In this document: positions 10,998-23,104 of the stretch, one piece after another
How positions within the stretch are numbered: the stretch's first letter is position 1
Layout of the letters: each line of letters starts with the position of its first letter
NCBI RefSeq assembly: GCF_020379485.1
Contig: NC_063439.1
Location: 11,634,466-11,698,465, forward strand
DNA: 64,000 bases
From: Brassica napus
Taxonomy: Eukaryota > Streptophyta > Magnoliopsida > Brassicales > Brassicaceae
Reading direction: 5' to 3'
Translations under genes and position numbers: made by a program
Notes under the pieces: generated by a model
Told to the model about the DNA's origin: nothing
What the model saw: the letters and a program-made list of their open reading frames with translations, nothing else
The model's database searches: none

Positions 10998-13355
10998 GGT
11001 TACCTCAAGGATGTTGAAGCCCGTGAAAAAGAAGACGAGGTCTCAAAAGAGTGGACAAAACTGGTTCTAGACATAGCATACGATGTTGAAGACGTTTTGG
11101 ACTGCTACAACCTGAAAGTTGTCCAAAGATCACAAAGACGAGGCTTGATGAGATTAATCAAAATATTCGGCGAGACCATGGATTCATACAGAATAACTGA
11201 TGATATGGGAAGCCTGAAGAGAAGAATCTCGGATTTGACTCGCAAGCGGGAGACTTATGGGATAGGAAACTTCAATGAGCCGCCTCAAGGAGGAGGGAAT
11301 ATTTCAAGTTTAAAGATGAGTGAGCTTAGACTGCTCGACCCCTTGATCAGGAAGAGCTTATTGTTGGTTTGGATGATGATGCTAAGATTCTTTTGGCAAA
11401 GCTTCTTGATGATGATGATGATGTGGTTGAAAAGAGGTATATATTCTCGATATTAGGCATGAGAGGTCTCGGAAAGACCGCAATTGCTAGGAAGCTCTAC
11501 AACTCGGGTGATGTGAAGAGAAGATTCGAGTACCGCACATGGACTTATGTTTCACAAGAGTATAAAACAAGAGATATGCTTGTCAGAATCATAAGATCTT
11601 TGGGAATAGCTATTGAGATAGAGCTCAAGATGTTTTTAGAGGAGGAGTTAGAAGATTACCTTAATGATATCCTAGACGGACAAATATATTTTGTAGTGGT
11701 CGATGATACATGGGAGATGCGTGGGAGAGCTTAAAGAGAGCGTTACCATGCAACAATCATGGAGGAAGTAGAGTCATCCTTATTACTACGCGACTACGCG
11801 TATCAGTGGCTGAAAGCGTGGAGGAGAAAGTATATGCCCATAAATTAAGGTTCTTGACTATTAAGGTTCTTGACTTTTGAAGAAAGTTGGAAACTATTTG
11901 AACATAAAGCATACAAGAATATGGAATGGGTTGATGAAGATCTGCAGAGAATTGGAAAGGAAATTGTTCAAAAATGCGGTGGATTGCCGCTTGCTATAGT
12001 AGTTCTTGTGCTGGCCTTATGTCGAGGAAGAGGGCAAACGAGTGGAATGATGTGTGTGCCAGTTTAAAGGATAACTCTATTCACATCTCCACTGTATTTG
12101 ATCTGAGCTACAAGGAGCTAAAACTCTGCTTTCTTTACCTTAGCGTCTTCCCAGAGGACTATGCGATCGAGGTAGAACAGTTGATACACTTATTTGTAGA
12201 AGAAGGATTTATACAAGAGGATGAAAATATGATGATGGAAGATGTGGCTCGGTACTTTGTCGAAGAGCTGATAGACAAAAGCTTGGGTGGAAGCAGTGAG
12301 AAGGGAAAGAGGAAAAGTGATGTCTTGTAGAATCCATGATCTTCTGAGAGACGTGGCCATCAAGAAATCCAAAGAGATCAACTTTGTACACGTTTACAAT
12401 GGGCAACATTCTTCTACGACGTGCAGAAGGGAAGTGGTTCACTACCTTATCAACAACAACGACCTGTGTGACAGACATGTGAACAAACGAATGCGATCCT
12501 TCTTGTTCTTTGGAGAGAAGAAGGGGATGCTAGGGGTTTTTGTTCAAACCATTACCTTGAACCTCAAGTTACTTCGAGTGCTTAACCTAGGAGGGCTTCT
12601 GTTTCTTTGTAAAGGATATGTCCCCTTGAGTTTACCAGATGCGATTGGAGATTTAATCCACTTAAGGTACTTGGGGGTCGCTGACGCTGGTAGGAGGAAC
12701 ATCCCAACTTTCATCTCAAACTTACAGTTTCTACAGACACTAGATGCATCAGGATTCAATTATTTCAAGGGAACGACTGATCTAAGTAAGCTCACATCAC
12801 TGAGGCATGTCATTTGAAAATTCTTCGGATAATTGCTAATAGGCGACGTAGTTAACCTTCAGACCTTGAGATCTATCTCCTCCTACAGCTGGACCAAACT
12901 AAACCATGAATTGCTTATAAATCTTAGGGACGTGGAGATCTACGACCGCCCAAGACGGGTTGGAGAGAGAAATATATATGTTCCTTTGAGCTTGGCTTCC
13001 TTTTCTAAACTGAAAAATCTTCTTGTCCTGAAACTAGAGGTCAAGGCCGTCAAGATATCTCTGGAATCCGAAGAAGATGTGATCTTTTGACCCAATGCCT
13101 ACTTTGCAGAAATTGCCGAGACTGGAAGATCTGGTTCTGAAAGAATGCGAAGGGTCGGGAGCGCAGATGAGTATCAGCGAACAAGGTTTTCGTCGGCTGA
13201 GGAAGCTTTAATTGATTACAGTAAGATTGGATGAGTTGGATATTGAAGAAAAATCCATGCCCAGTTTGTTGAAACTAAATTTGGAGATAGAACGAGGAGC
13301 AACGAAGCTGATGATTCAAGGTAGATTACAAGCGTTTGTTCAAAGTACCTACTGA
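10998..13355 (+). pseudogene. RPP13-like CC-NBS-LRR resistance gene, pseudogene
   Basis: Translations in shifting frames follow the RPP13-like family from the coiled-coil to the last LRRs. Homology starts at GYLKDVEAREKEDEVSKEW, roughly 40 residues into the family protein, so the start is missing. Recognisable parts are the P-loop GMRGLGKTAIARKLY (near 11460), RNBS-A, kinase-2 FVVVDD, GGLPLAIVVL, FPEDYAIEVEQLIHLF, the winged-helix/MHD region and an LRR with LKLLRVLNLGGLL. The frame is lost near 11340, 11713, 11860 (a 16-bp tandem duplication), 12005, 12285, 12820, 13090 and 13205. In Arabidopsis an RPP13-like gene sits between TOC75 and the UGT genes, which fits. It cannot encode a full receptor. 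Confidence 0.93.
11844..11875 (+). repeat. 16-bp tandem duplication in the NBS-LRR pseudogene
   Basis: ATTAAGGTTCTTGACT occurs twice back to back (11844-11859 and 11860-11875). Sixteen is not a multiple of three, so it shifts the frame just after the conserved HKLRFLT segment. Confidence 0.9.
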
Positions 13356-13475
13356 TCATTGTTACCAGCAACAGAATTGGATCATGCAAGGAAGTCTGAA
13401 ACTAGTTGGACTGTTTGGTTTGCAACAATAATTGTTTGTTTTTGTATTGTATTTTTATTAAGTTGTGGTTGTACA

Positions 13476-14305
13476 TGTTAGATCAATTATTCTAAGCCCA
13501 CTGCTTATAAAGAATAATTAAAAATATGTGAAAAGAAATTAAATGGGCTTTTGGGTCATAATAATAAAAGCCTAAGTGGCTTAAATGAAGGAGAAAGGGA
13601 AGCAAAGTCCCACATCGGGGAGCAACAAGAATGCTGAGTGTTATACATAGGCATTCATGCTATCATGGTTTAAACAGCTTCAGAGAGGAGAAGGCTCCCC
13701 ACGCACGCGCTGCCAATTGGACGGCTCGGCGTGGGCCTGGGTCAATAAGATTCTTTTTGGATAAAGTTAAGCTCAACGCATTGCAATTTAATTTCCAAAA
13801 ACCAATATGCATTTTGTTTTAAAACGACAAGTAGTTTGTTTAATAAATTAAAAAACGTCACGCATGTTATCCTCTCGTCAAAAGATAAGACGATAAGAGA
13901 GAGTGAGCGAGTCTTGGGGAACAAGTTCGCAACTTAAATTTTCCGAGATCTTTGCCAAATCCCCACTAACAAGCGCCCGTTGTGCAACAGTTACGGGAAG
14001 TTTCTCCTCCTCTACCTCTTTAAATACGAGTCGTCTCTCTTATCATTTCAATAAGTTTTTTCACAGACAAACCATCAGATATCCAAACGTAAGTTCGAGG
14101 GTGTTTCGTAGAGTTTATAGTTCGATTGGGCGATCACGAGTGAAGCGTGATTTGTCTGCCATGGTTGTTTCCTGGGACTATATATTCATATAGTCCCGTC
14201 TCACTAACGGAACGAATATTTTGAGTTAAGGAAATAGATCATATCTCGACTCCATGTCTGTTTGCGAATACGATTTCTAATCGTTTCTGTATTCGTTTTC
14301 CTAAT
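13476..14305 (+). repeat. 5' LTR of the deleted copia element
   Basis: It starts TGTTAGATCA and contains the CCCACATCGGGGAG motif and a TATA-like element about 150 bp in. Further on it has the ACAAGCGCCCGTTGTGCAAC stretch shared with the 3' LTR. Its end is approximate because alignment with the 3' copy fades near 14305. Confidence 0.7.
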
Positions 14306-16278
14306 GGCATTTCTAGTAGAAAATATTCCAAAAACTATGGCAGAAGCCATGACTTCACCAGAAGCTCCATTTTGGAACAAAGCTGTTAGGAGTGAATTTG
14401 ATTCTATCATGCAAAATTATACATGGTACATAACAGATTTACCACCTGGCTGCAAAGCATTAGGAAATAAATGGATAATGACACGGAAACCTGGTGGAAA
14501 ATACAAATCTAGGCTTGTAGTTCAAGGATTCCGACAAAAGGAAGGTGTAGAACCTAAAATCTACACAAAGTATTTGATAGTGATCGGGGTTTGATCTAGG
14601 AAAGACAAATGATGTAGGCAACAATATCTTTAGAACACAACGATGTTAAATAGTTTCCGGTAGGCAAAAATAGACTTTATTGATAACTGGGATCGAATAC
14701 AATGAATTGAACTAGATCGAGTGATACAAACGAGGTCGATAAAAGAAGAATCTCAAAAGTGGGAAGACAACAAGATATCGATGTGAATGTATAGCTCTCT
14801 CTAGGGTTTCTCAACATGTCCTCTTCCGTGTTTCTTCTCCTTCCTTTATAGTAAGTCGATTCTGAGATCCCCGTGGTAGCTCCGCGATCTCAGCTTCTTG
14901 TTACGTGATCTCTGTGACCTTCGCGACTCCTTCTCGAGCACGAATCCTAGTTGTGGGCCTCGGCCTATCTCGGCCCATGCCTTTGATCGTGGCCCATTTC
15001 GATATTGACCAAAATTTGGTTCCAACAGAAGGCTTTGACTATTTTGATACATATTCTCCAGTAGCGAGAATAACATCAATAAGACTAATGATAACAATCG
15101 CAGCCTTAAGAGACCTAGAAATCCAACAAATGGATGTAAAAACCGCTTTTCTAAATGGTGATTTAGAAGATAAAATTTACATGAAACAACCTGAAGGTTT
15201 TGTCATTTTTAGACAGGAAGACAAAGTAAGCCGACTTGGGAAGTCACTTTATGGGCTCAAACAAGCTCCTAAACAATGGCACGAAAAATTTGACAATATA
15301 ATGATGTCAAATAGTTTCAAAATTAATGAATGTGATAAATGTATATACTACAAAACTACCAAAAATGCGTATGTTTTGCTATGTTTATATGTAGATGATA
15401 TGCTCATTATTGGAAGCAATAAAGACATTATAAATCAAAAAAAGAACATGCTCAAAGGGACATTTGAGATGAAAGACTTGGGATTAGCATATGTAATTCT
15501 CGGGGTTAAAGTCACAAGAAATTCAAACGGCTTAACCCAATCTCATTATGCTCAAACAATTTTAGAGAGATTTAAAAATTACTCTAAAAGTACGGCAAAA
15601 ACTCCGTTAGATCCCCAAATGCACTTGACGAAGAATTAAGGTGAAGCAGTTTCACAAAACGAGTATGCACGTGTGATCGGAAGTCTCATGTACTTGCCTA
15701 ATTGTACGAAACCAGATCTAGCGTATGCAGTAAACGTACTTAGTCGATATACAAGTAATCCAGGTCATACACACTGGAAAGCTATAACGAGAGTACTTAA
15801 TTACTTACGCTACACCAATGATTTTGGGCTTCACTATGGTAAAGAACCAACAGCGTTAGAAGGATACAGTGATGCTAACTGGATATCATATTCTAAAAAC
15901 TCAAAATCCACAAGTGGATATGTATTTACACTAGGAGGAGCAGCAATATCTTTGAAATCTACCAAAAATACAATGTTAGCCAGATCCACCATAGAATCTG
16001 AGTTCATAGCCTTAGACAAAGCAGCAGAATAAGCTGAATGACTTAGAAATTTTTTGGAAGATATTCTTATGTGGGAAAAACCAGTGCCAGCTATACCCAT
16101 ACATTGTGATAGTCAATCAGCTATAGCTCGGGCTCAGAGTAATCTCTACAATGGTAAATCTCGTCACAGAAGACGACATAAAACCACTAGACAACTTATC
16201 TCAACTGGTGTAATTACAATAGACTACATCAAATCGGCTGACAAACTAGCGGATCCATTTACTAAAGGTTTAACATGA
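14306..16278 (+). pseudogene. Copia pol remnant: reverse transcriptase and RNase H
   Basis: The reverse transcriptase starts near 14330 (FWNKAVRSEFDSIMQN). It is interrupted at 14546-15027 by a solo LTR and resumes with YFDTYSPVARITSIRL. The active-site motif is LYVDDMLIIGS near 15390, followed by SLYGLKQAP-type and RNase H segments ([18 protein letters not shown], then ADKLADPFTKGLT). In-frame stops occur near 15637, 16030 and 16039. The polyprotein is dead. gag, protease and integrase are absent. Confidence 0.85.
14546..15027. mobile_element. Solo LTR inserted in copia reverse transcriptase
   Basis: The 482-bp segment begins TGTAGAACC and ends GGTTCCAACA, a TG...CA pair with matching short inverted ends. 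It is bracketed by the 5-bp direct repeat GAAGG (14541-14545 and 15028-15032). If the insert and one GAAGG copy are ignored, the reverse transcriptase frame continues without a break across the site. No internal retroelement sequence is present, so this is a solo LTR left by LTR-LTR recombination of a different family. Confidence 0.85.
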
Positions 16279-16973
16279 GATGTTGTTGCTAAATCATCAA
16301 AAAGAATGGGTTTAAAGCCTATAACGAATAAGAATGCTTGATTGTAACCCAACCTATCATGACTGGAGATCCCAAGACGTAGTTTCAAAGGGAAAAAAAA
16401 TCAAACAAAATCTAACCAAAGCACTTGAGACAAAGTAGTCTCTTCCCAACTCCAAAGATGATAAAAAATGCTAACAAATGTGAGAAGGATATACGCATAA
16501 GCTTTTAATGATTATATAGCTTCTAAAGCGGAGTATTACTCAATACTTTTCATGGTCAATCACCTAATGAGTGTGAAATGGGGCCATTTCTAGGAGAATG
16601 AATGTAAGGCTATATTCTCTAAGTTCACTCATGAAAACCAGGAATAGTTCAGGGGCACAATGAACACAATCGAGAACTAAGTTCTACGAGAAAATAAAGC
16701 TGTGTTATGCATGTTGTCTCGGTTTACATAAAACACCGGTTGGTTCAAGACATCATGTTCACCTTCTGGTAAAGTAAACCCGAAAGATATTAACTATGAG
16801 TGGTTCAAGGCTTAAAAATGCCACCAACTCAAACACAGTGAATTTTTCGCAAACACTCTCGATAATTCTATCTAGTCTACTCAGGATTAGAATAAGTATA
16901 GTTTTTAGAGTCTGTCGAGTCTGCATTTAGTCTACATATGTTTAGAAGAGTCATTTCTATTCATGTGAGGGAT
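16279..16973 (+). other. Copia 3' untranslated region before the 3' LTR
   Basis: Non-coding DNA between the end of RNase H and the purine tract at about 16965. I see no other gene. Confidence 0.6.
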
Positions 16974-17768
16974 TGTTGGATCAGTTATTCTAAGCCCATG
17001 GCTTATAAAGAATAATTAAAAATCTGCGAAAAGAAATGGGCCTTTGGGTCATAATAATAAAAGCCTAATTGGCTTAAATGAAGGAGAAATGGAAGAAAAG
17101 TCTCACATCGGGGAGAAACAAGAATGCTGAGTGATATATATAGGCATTCATGCTATCATGGGTTAAACAGCTTCAGAGAGGAGAAGACTCCCCACGCGCG
17201 CGCCGCCGCCGCCGCCCGGCCGGCTCAGCGTGGGGGTGGGGGTGGGCGTGGGCTTGAGCTTGGGTTTGGGCTTGGGTAGTTTTTTTTACCAAATTTAAAA
17301 ACGTCACGCATGTTATCCTCTCATCAAAAGATAAGACGATAAGATATAGTGAGCGAGTCTTAGGGAACAAGTTCGTAACTTAAATTTTCCGAGATCTTTG
17401 CTAAATCTCCACTAACAAGCGCACGTTGTGCAACAGTTACAGGAAGTTGCTCCTCGTCTACCTCTTTAAATACGAGTCGTCTCTCTTCTCATTTCGATAG
17501 TTTTTTCACAGACAAAACCATCAAATCTCCAAACGTAAGTTCGAGAGTGTTTCGTAGAGTTTATAGTGCGATAGGGCGATCACGAGTGAAGCGTGATTCG
17601 TCAGCCATGGTTGTATCATGGGACTCTATATTCGTATAGTCTCATCTCACTAACGGAGCAAATATTTTGAGTTAAGGAAAGAGATCATATTTCGATTCTA
17701 TGTATGTTTGCGAATACAATTTCTTATCGTTTTTATATTCGTTTTTACATTCGTCTATTTTCTTAACA
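16974..17768 (+). repeat. 3' LTR of the deleted copia element
   Basis: Aligns with the 5' LTR from TGTTGGATCA onward. It has a clear TATA stretch (GATATATATAGG near 17132) and a GC-rich, variable simple-repeat block at 17195-17275 (GCC and TGGGCT units) that differs from the 5' copy. The 3' boundary is uncertain. Confidence 0.65.
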
Positions 17769-18547
17769 TCGCTTTTGCTATATCGTTTAGGTCAGTCCGG
17801 TTTACAGTCTTCTACGATCCACTGCACATTAAGCAAAGGATGATTAAGTTTGATTCTGTTTAGAAGGGAAAGAACAACTTTTGAGGAGTTGAAAGAGGCC
17901 CAAAGTCTACGCCTTTTATCTTGACTTTGGGAATAATGGATGAAGACGACAAAAACAGAAAATAAGATATTTTCCAAACCGAATTAGCCGGTTTAGATCA
18001 TAAGGTAGGGTTTTTGCCTTGTTCTTTGCTTTTTTTTTTCCAACAGCCAGCCAAAATACTTAATGGTATTTGCACAGCCTGTGACCATGCTGGATCATCT
18101 GATCTGAAGCACAGACTATTTCTTCTATTCCAATAATCACACACGATGATTTTAGAATTACTGATTTTGTCCAAAACTCAACAGGAATTGTTGATACTCT
18201 TGAAGAAATATCCAAAGGTCACATTCACATCAAAAATAAATTCAAAGATAAGGTTGGTATATGTAAGTCACATATGTAGAAGATATTATGACAAATAAAA
18301 TTAGGCTCTTTTCAAAGACCTATTAAAAATTATTATTACTTGCACAAGAATAAACAAAGAAAAAAAAAAACCTATTGACTTTTTGTGTGACATCAGTAGC
18401 GATGGCATGACTATTGAGAAACCTTCCCTTAATAATATAAGATAATCAAATCCAAAGCTAACTACTAATAATGATATGGATCACTGATTTAGATAAATGT
18501 TTTGCATTGAGAAACGAAATTAAGTAGGGAGAGAAAGGGGCTAAGCA
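17769..18547. other. Intergenic, upstream of UGT copy 1
   Basis: AT-rich with several poly(A/T) runs. It presumably contains the promoter of the UGT copy at 18548. I see no coding sequence or clear repeat boundary. Confidence 0.5.
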
Positions 18548-19917
18548 ATGGAGAAGAGAAGGATAATCTTAGTTCCATTTCCAGCACAGGGACATGTTAC
18601 TCCCTTTATACAACTCGGGCATGCCCTTAGCTTAAAGGACTTCTCAATTACAGTTGTTCAAGGAGGATCCAATCAAGTAAGCCACATCCCTGGCTTTCAA
18701 TTTGTCACCATCCCAGAAAGCTTACCCGTGTCTCAACTCAAGACACTTGGACCAGTTGAATTCCTTACAAAGCTCAACAAAACAATCGAGGCAAGCTTCA
18801 AGGACTGTATATCTCAGTTGTTGCTACAACATGACAATGATATCCCATGTATCATCTACGACGAGCTCATGTACGTCTCTGAAGCTACAGCTAAGGAGTT
18901 CAAGCTCCCTAGTGTAATATTCAGCACTGTTAGTGCTACAAGTCGAGTTTGTGGCTGCCTTTTAAGCAATCTCAATGCTGAGATTGACATGGAAGGTAAG
19001 CAAAACTAGCTTATTACACGTTATGCACCATGCCCTTTTACTCAACAGAGCATTATTTTCTTACCTTGTAGATCCTGAAGTTCAAGACAAGGTGGTCGAT
19101 GATTTACATCCATTAACATACAAAGACCTACCGACTTCAGGTATGGGGCCACTGGATCGATATTTGGAGTTATGTAAGGAAATATTTAACAGAGGAACAG
19201 CTTCTGGCATCATCCTCAACACAGCGAGATGTCTAGAGAGCTCGTCTCTATCATGGCTTCAACAAGAACTTGGAATTCCAGTGTATCCATTGGGTCCTCT
19301 TCACATTTCAGCTTCAACAAATTCTAGTTTACTAGAAGAGGACATGAGCTGCATTGAATGGCTGAACAAGAAGAAATCAGGGTCAGTCATATACATAAGC
19401 TTGGGAAGCAAAGCTCATATGGAAGCAAAGGAAGTTATGGAGATGGCTTGGGGGTTGTGTGATAGCAACCATCCTTTTTTATGGGTCATCTCCGAGTCAT
19501 TGCCAGAGGAAGTTAGTAAGATTGTCTCAGAAAAAGGGATACATTGTGAAATGGGCACCGCAGGACCAAGTACTTGGACATCCTGCGGTGGGAGGCTTCT
19601 GGAGCCACTGCGGATGGAACTCAACGCTTGAAAGCATTGTGGAAGGAGTCCCAATGATTTGCAGGCCTTTTGGTGACGAACAAAAGTTAAACGCAAAGTA
19701 TATAGAGAGTGTGTGGAGAATTGGGATTCGGCTGGAAGGTGAAGTGGAAAGAGGATAGGTAAAGAGAATGGTGAAGAGGTTGATCATGGATGATGAAGGT
19801 GCAGACATGAGGGACAGATCGATTGGTTTCAGAGAGAAGCTTAAAGCCTCTATGAGAGTTGAAGGTTCCTCATACAACGCATTAGATGAGCTTGTCAAGT
19901 TCTTGGAGACATCATGA
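18548..19917 (+). pseudogene. UGT76E-type glycosyltransferase, pseudogene (UGT copy 1)
   Basis: Two exons, 18548-18995 and 19072-19917, joined at a GT-AG phase-1 junction in the position used by the other copies. Exon 1 keeps the N-terminal FPAQGH with the likely catalytic His and the CIIYDEL acidic partner. In exon 2 a run of five A at about 19531-19535 replaces the four A of UGT copy 3, shifting the frame just before the PSPG sugar-donor box. The box itself ([20 protein letters not shown]) survives in the next frame. A TAG at 19756-19758 breaks it again. It shares a 27-bp deletion after LWVI with UGT copy 3. One homopolymer change could be a sequencing error, but the TAG makes loss of function likely. 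Confidence 0.88.
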
Positions 19918-20091
19918 GGAAGTTGGACTCCACATAGAAATTCCTAAAGAAAGTGTTAAGCTAGTAAACTTCAGATAAAGTAAACGATCAAGAGTTATTT
20001 GATATATCATCCCTGATATTGTACAACTTACAAAGGAATTGGTTTGTCATGCAAATATATTTGAGAAAATGGTGAAATTGGTGATAGTGAA

Positions 20092-20608
20092 TGTTACGAA
20101 TCAACTCACTCGATGATCTTCGATACCTCACACTTCTAATATCTCAATCGCTCACTCTCTAACTCACATCACTCACGCACTCGTTTGATCAAGAACTAAG
20201 AAACTGTAAAGAAAATGACATGAGATATTTGGTTACCCAGTTCGGGATCCGATGAGGATCCTTTACATCTGGGGCTTGACGGCACAAGCAAGAAATTCAC
20301 TAATCACTCCAAGATTACAATGAGACTCAAGAGACAATACACACCCGTACTCTCAAGACTCGATCTCTTCCTCTCTGATAAAGTGATTCCCTAATCTACT
20401 CAGCTCAATCGTAGCTGATGATGACTCTAATAATCGACTCTCCTTTTCCCCTTTGATATATAAAGGAGACCGGTACACTGAACTGAAGCCGACTCCAATA
20501 ACCACCCGATTATCACTTTCTTCTAATTCTTGTACCAAGATACTTAAACTAAACCAGCTCCGATTAGCTTCCTCTTATTAATATTGTTGAATGTCACCAA
20601 GCCTAACA
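20092..20608 (-). repeat. 3' LTR of the copia element at 20-25 kb
   Basis: 517 bp with TG...CA ends. It is about 95 percent or more identical by eye to the truncated copy at 24707-24982. Confidence 0.85.
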
Positions 20609-20670
20609 ATCTCCACCTTGACATCAACAATACAAGTCGATCCCTTATGCCGCCAAGCATAGCCATGCTA

Positions 20671-23059
20671 CTAGCATCTGGCTAATCCGAGCTTCGCCAA
20701 TGCTTGGTCGAACTTGATACTAGGTATCACCTTCGTTAACATATCAGCCAGGTTCTCAGACGTGTGCACTTTCTGAACCTCCACCTCACCGGCTTCAATC
20801 ATATCACGCACAAAACTCATCTTCAATGCCACATGCTTAGACACAGAAACATGCTTCGTCCTGTCATGAAATACATTGTTCTTTGCCAAGCATATGTCAC
20901 TCTGTGAATCACAGCCGATGCAAACCTCTGACTGATCATTTCCCAGCTCCTCTGTTAAACCCCTCAGCCACAAACCTTCCTTGATAGCTTCTACAAGAGA
21001 GATGTATTCTGCTTCCGTCGTGGACAATGCTACAACTTGCTGCAGACCTGATTTCCAGCTCACAATATTTCCTCCTATCGTGAACACGTAACCAGTCATC
21101 GATCTTCTTCGATCCATGTCACCTCCAAAATATGAGTCTGAGTAACCCTTCACACTGAACTTCTCTGTACTCTTCTTGAACACTAAGCCAACATCTTGTG
21201 TCCCCACCAAATACCTCAAGACCCACTGCACTGCTTTCCAATGTTCTCTGCTTGGATTACTCATAAAACGACTTACAAGACCTACACCAAAAACAAGATC
21301 AGGCCTTGTACTTATCATCACATACATGATACTACCAACTGCATTTGCATACGGAAACTCATCATCAGATCCTCCAGAACCTTGTTCTCCTTCTTCTAGT
21401 GACACTAGCTTAAACTGAGCACCTATAGGTGTAGACACAGATTTGGCCTCACCCATTCATAACACTTCTAGAATCTTCTTAATATATCTTGACTGATATA
21501 GCTTCAAGACCCACCTGCTCTGTTCCTTTCGATATCCATTCCAACAATCCTTCTCGCAGGATCAAAATCTTTCATATTAAATTCTTGACTAAGCATCTTC
21601 TCGACTTTACTCATATCAGACATGTTCTTTGCTATCAGCAACATGTAATCTACGTATAATAGTAGATAGATATAATCACTCTTCCCAAGCTTCTTCAGAT
21701 AAACACACAGATCATACTCGCTCTTCACAAACCCGTTTTTGATCATAACTTGATCAAAATATTTGTTCCACTGACGCGGAGCCTACTTTAACCCGTAAAG
21801 CGACTTTACCAGCTTGCACACTTTATTCTCCTGACCTTCCACCACGTAACCTTCTGGCTTCTCCATATAGATGTCCTCATCTATTGTACCATGAAGAAAC
21901 GCCGTCTTGACGTCTAGCTGCTCTAGTTCAATGTCCTTGTCAACCACCATTGATAACATTAGCCTTATCGAAACATGTTTGACCACTGGAAAGAAAATCT
22001 CATGATAATCTATGCCCTCACGCTGCGAGTACCCTTTTGCAACTAATCTTGACTTATGTCTTGGTTCTTCAACCCCTGGAATGCCTGGCTTTAGTTTATA
22101 CAGCCATCTACAACCAATAGCTTTCTTGCCCTCTGGTATAAATCACTGAGATACCACGTTATATTTTTCTTGAGTGATTCCATCTCTTCATCCATTCCTG
22201 CATTCCATTTCTTCCAATCTCTGCTCCTCATCGCTTCTTCAAAACTAGAAGGCTCCGTTGCTTCAGCGATCTCAGCAACTGATAAAGCAAACACAACTTT
22301 TGAGTCCTCTGTGAATCTCGCAGGTTTAACAATTTCTCTGCGAATCCGATCCCTAGCAAGTTGATAGTTGCTAAGATCTTATGCTTCTTCTGTAGCTTCA
22401 ACGACTTCAACTTCTGACTCAGCAGCTCCACCTTCAGACTGACTCTCTGAAGCCGTTCCTGATGTCTCTCCAACTTCAACCGAGATCTTAACACTCTCTT
22501 GACTCCCTGATTTCAACTGCGTCGGCTCTGACCTCTGATCCTTGACAATATCCCGATACAGCTTATCTTCCCTGAACACTGCATTGCCGCTAGTAATGAA
22601 ATTCTTGTCTTCCGGAATCCAGACCTTGTACCCTTTTACCCCACTGGGATAACCGATGAACACGCCTCTTAAAGCTCTTGGCTTGAGCTTCCCTTGATCG
22701 ATATGAACGTACACAACTGAGCCGAATCTCCTCAAGTGACCGTAACCAGGTGTCTTTCCAAGCCATAATTCCTCTGGAATGTTGCAGTCGTTTGCTGCTG
22801 AGGGAGTACGGTTGATAATGTATACTGCAGTCGCGACAGCCTCTGCCCAGAATTTTTCTTCCAGGCCTGACTCGTTGAGCAAGCACCTCACCTTCTCCAT
22901 GATTGTTCGGTTCATGCGCTCTGCAACTCCACTTTTCTGTGGAGTGTATGTGCAGGTCCTATGCCTCTCAATGTCATGCTGCTTACAAAAGTTATCAAAC
23001 GCAATATTGCAAAATTCTAAGCCATTATCAGTCCTAAGGCATTTCACTTTCTTATTCAC
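20671..23059 (-). pseudogene. Copia integrase / reverse transcriptase / RNase H remnant
   Basis: Reading leftward: integrase core end (TPQKSGVAERMNRTIMEKVR near 22940), a variable acidic linker, reverse transcriptase (LEQLDVKTAFLHGTIDEDIY near 21910; LLYVDYMLLIAKN near 21650, where the usual YVDD is YVDY), then RNase H (LSTTEAEYISLVEAIKEGLW and HTSENLADMLTKVIPS). Frame breaks occur near 23075, 22380, 22090, 21990, 21780, 21500 and 21460. The altered YVDD motif alone would inactivate reverse transcriptase. Confidence 0.85.
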
Positions 23060-23104
23060 CTGATTCTCAACTAACCCTTTCCATTAACAAAACCTACTAA
23101 AAGC

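Larger units (their letters stand above)
13476..17768 (+). mobile_element. Deleted Ty1/copia LTR retrotransposon
   Basis: Two related long repeats, starting TGTTAGATCA at 13476 and TGTTGGATCA at 16974, flank a copia pol remnant. The 3' LTR is preceded by a purine-rich tract (GTGAGGGAT). Everything from the primer-binding site through gag, protease and integrase is gone: the 5' LTR runs almost directly into the start of reverse transcriptase near 14310. A foreign solo LTR interrupts the reverse transcriptase. The outer 3' boundary (about 17768) is a guess at the last CA, and no clear target duplication was found. The LTRs differ visibly, so the insertion is old. Confidence 0.8.

Noticed and set aside
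17173..17370. Frame with Gln-Ala-His-Pro repeats in the 3' LTR
   Set aside because: Arises from the TGGGCT-type simple repeat in the LTR.
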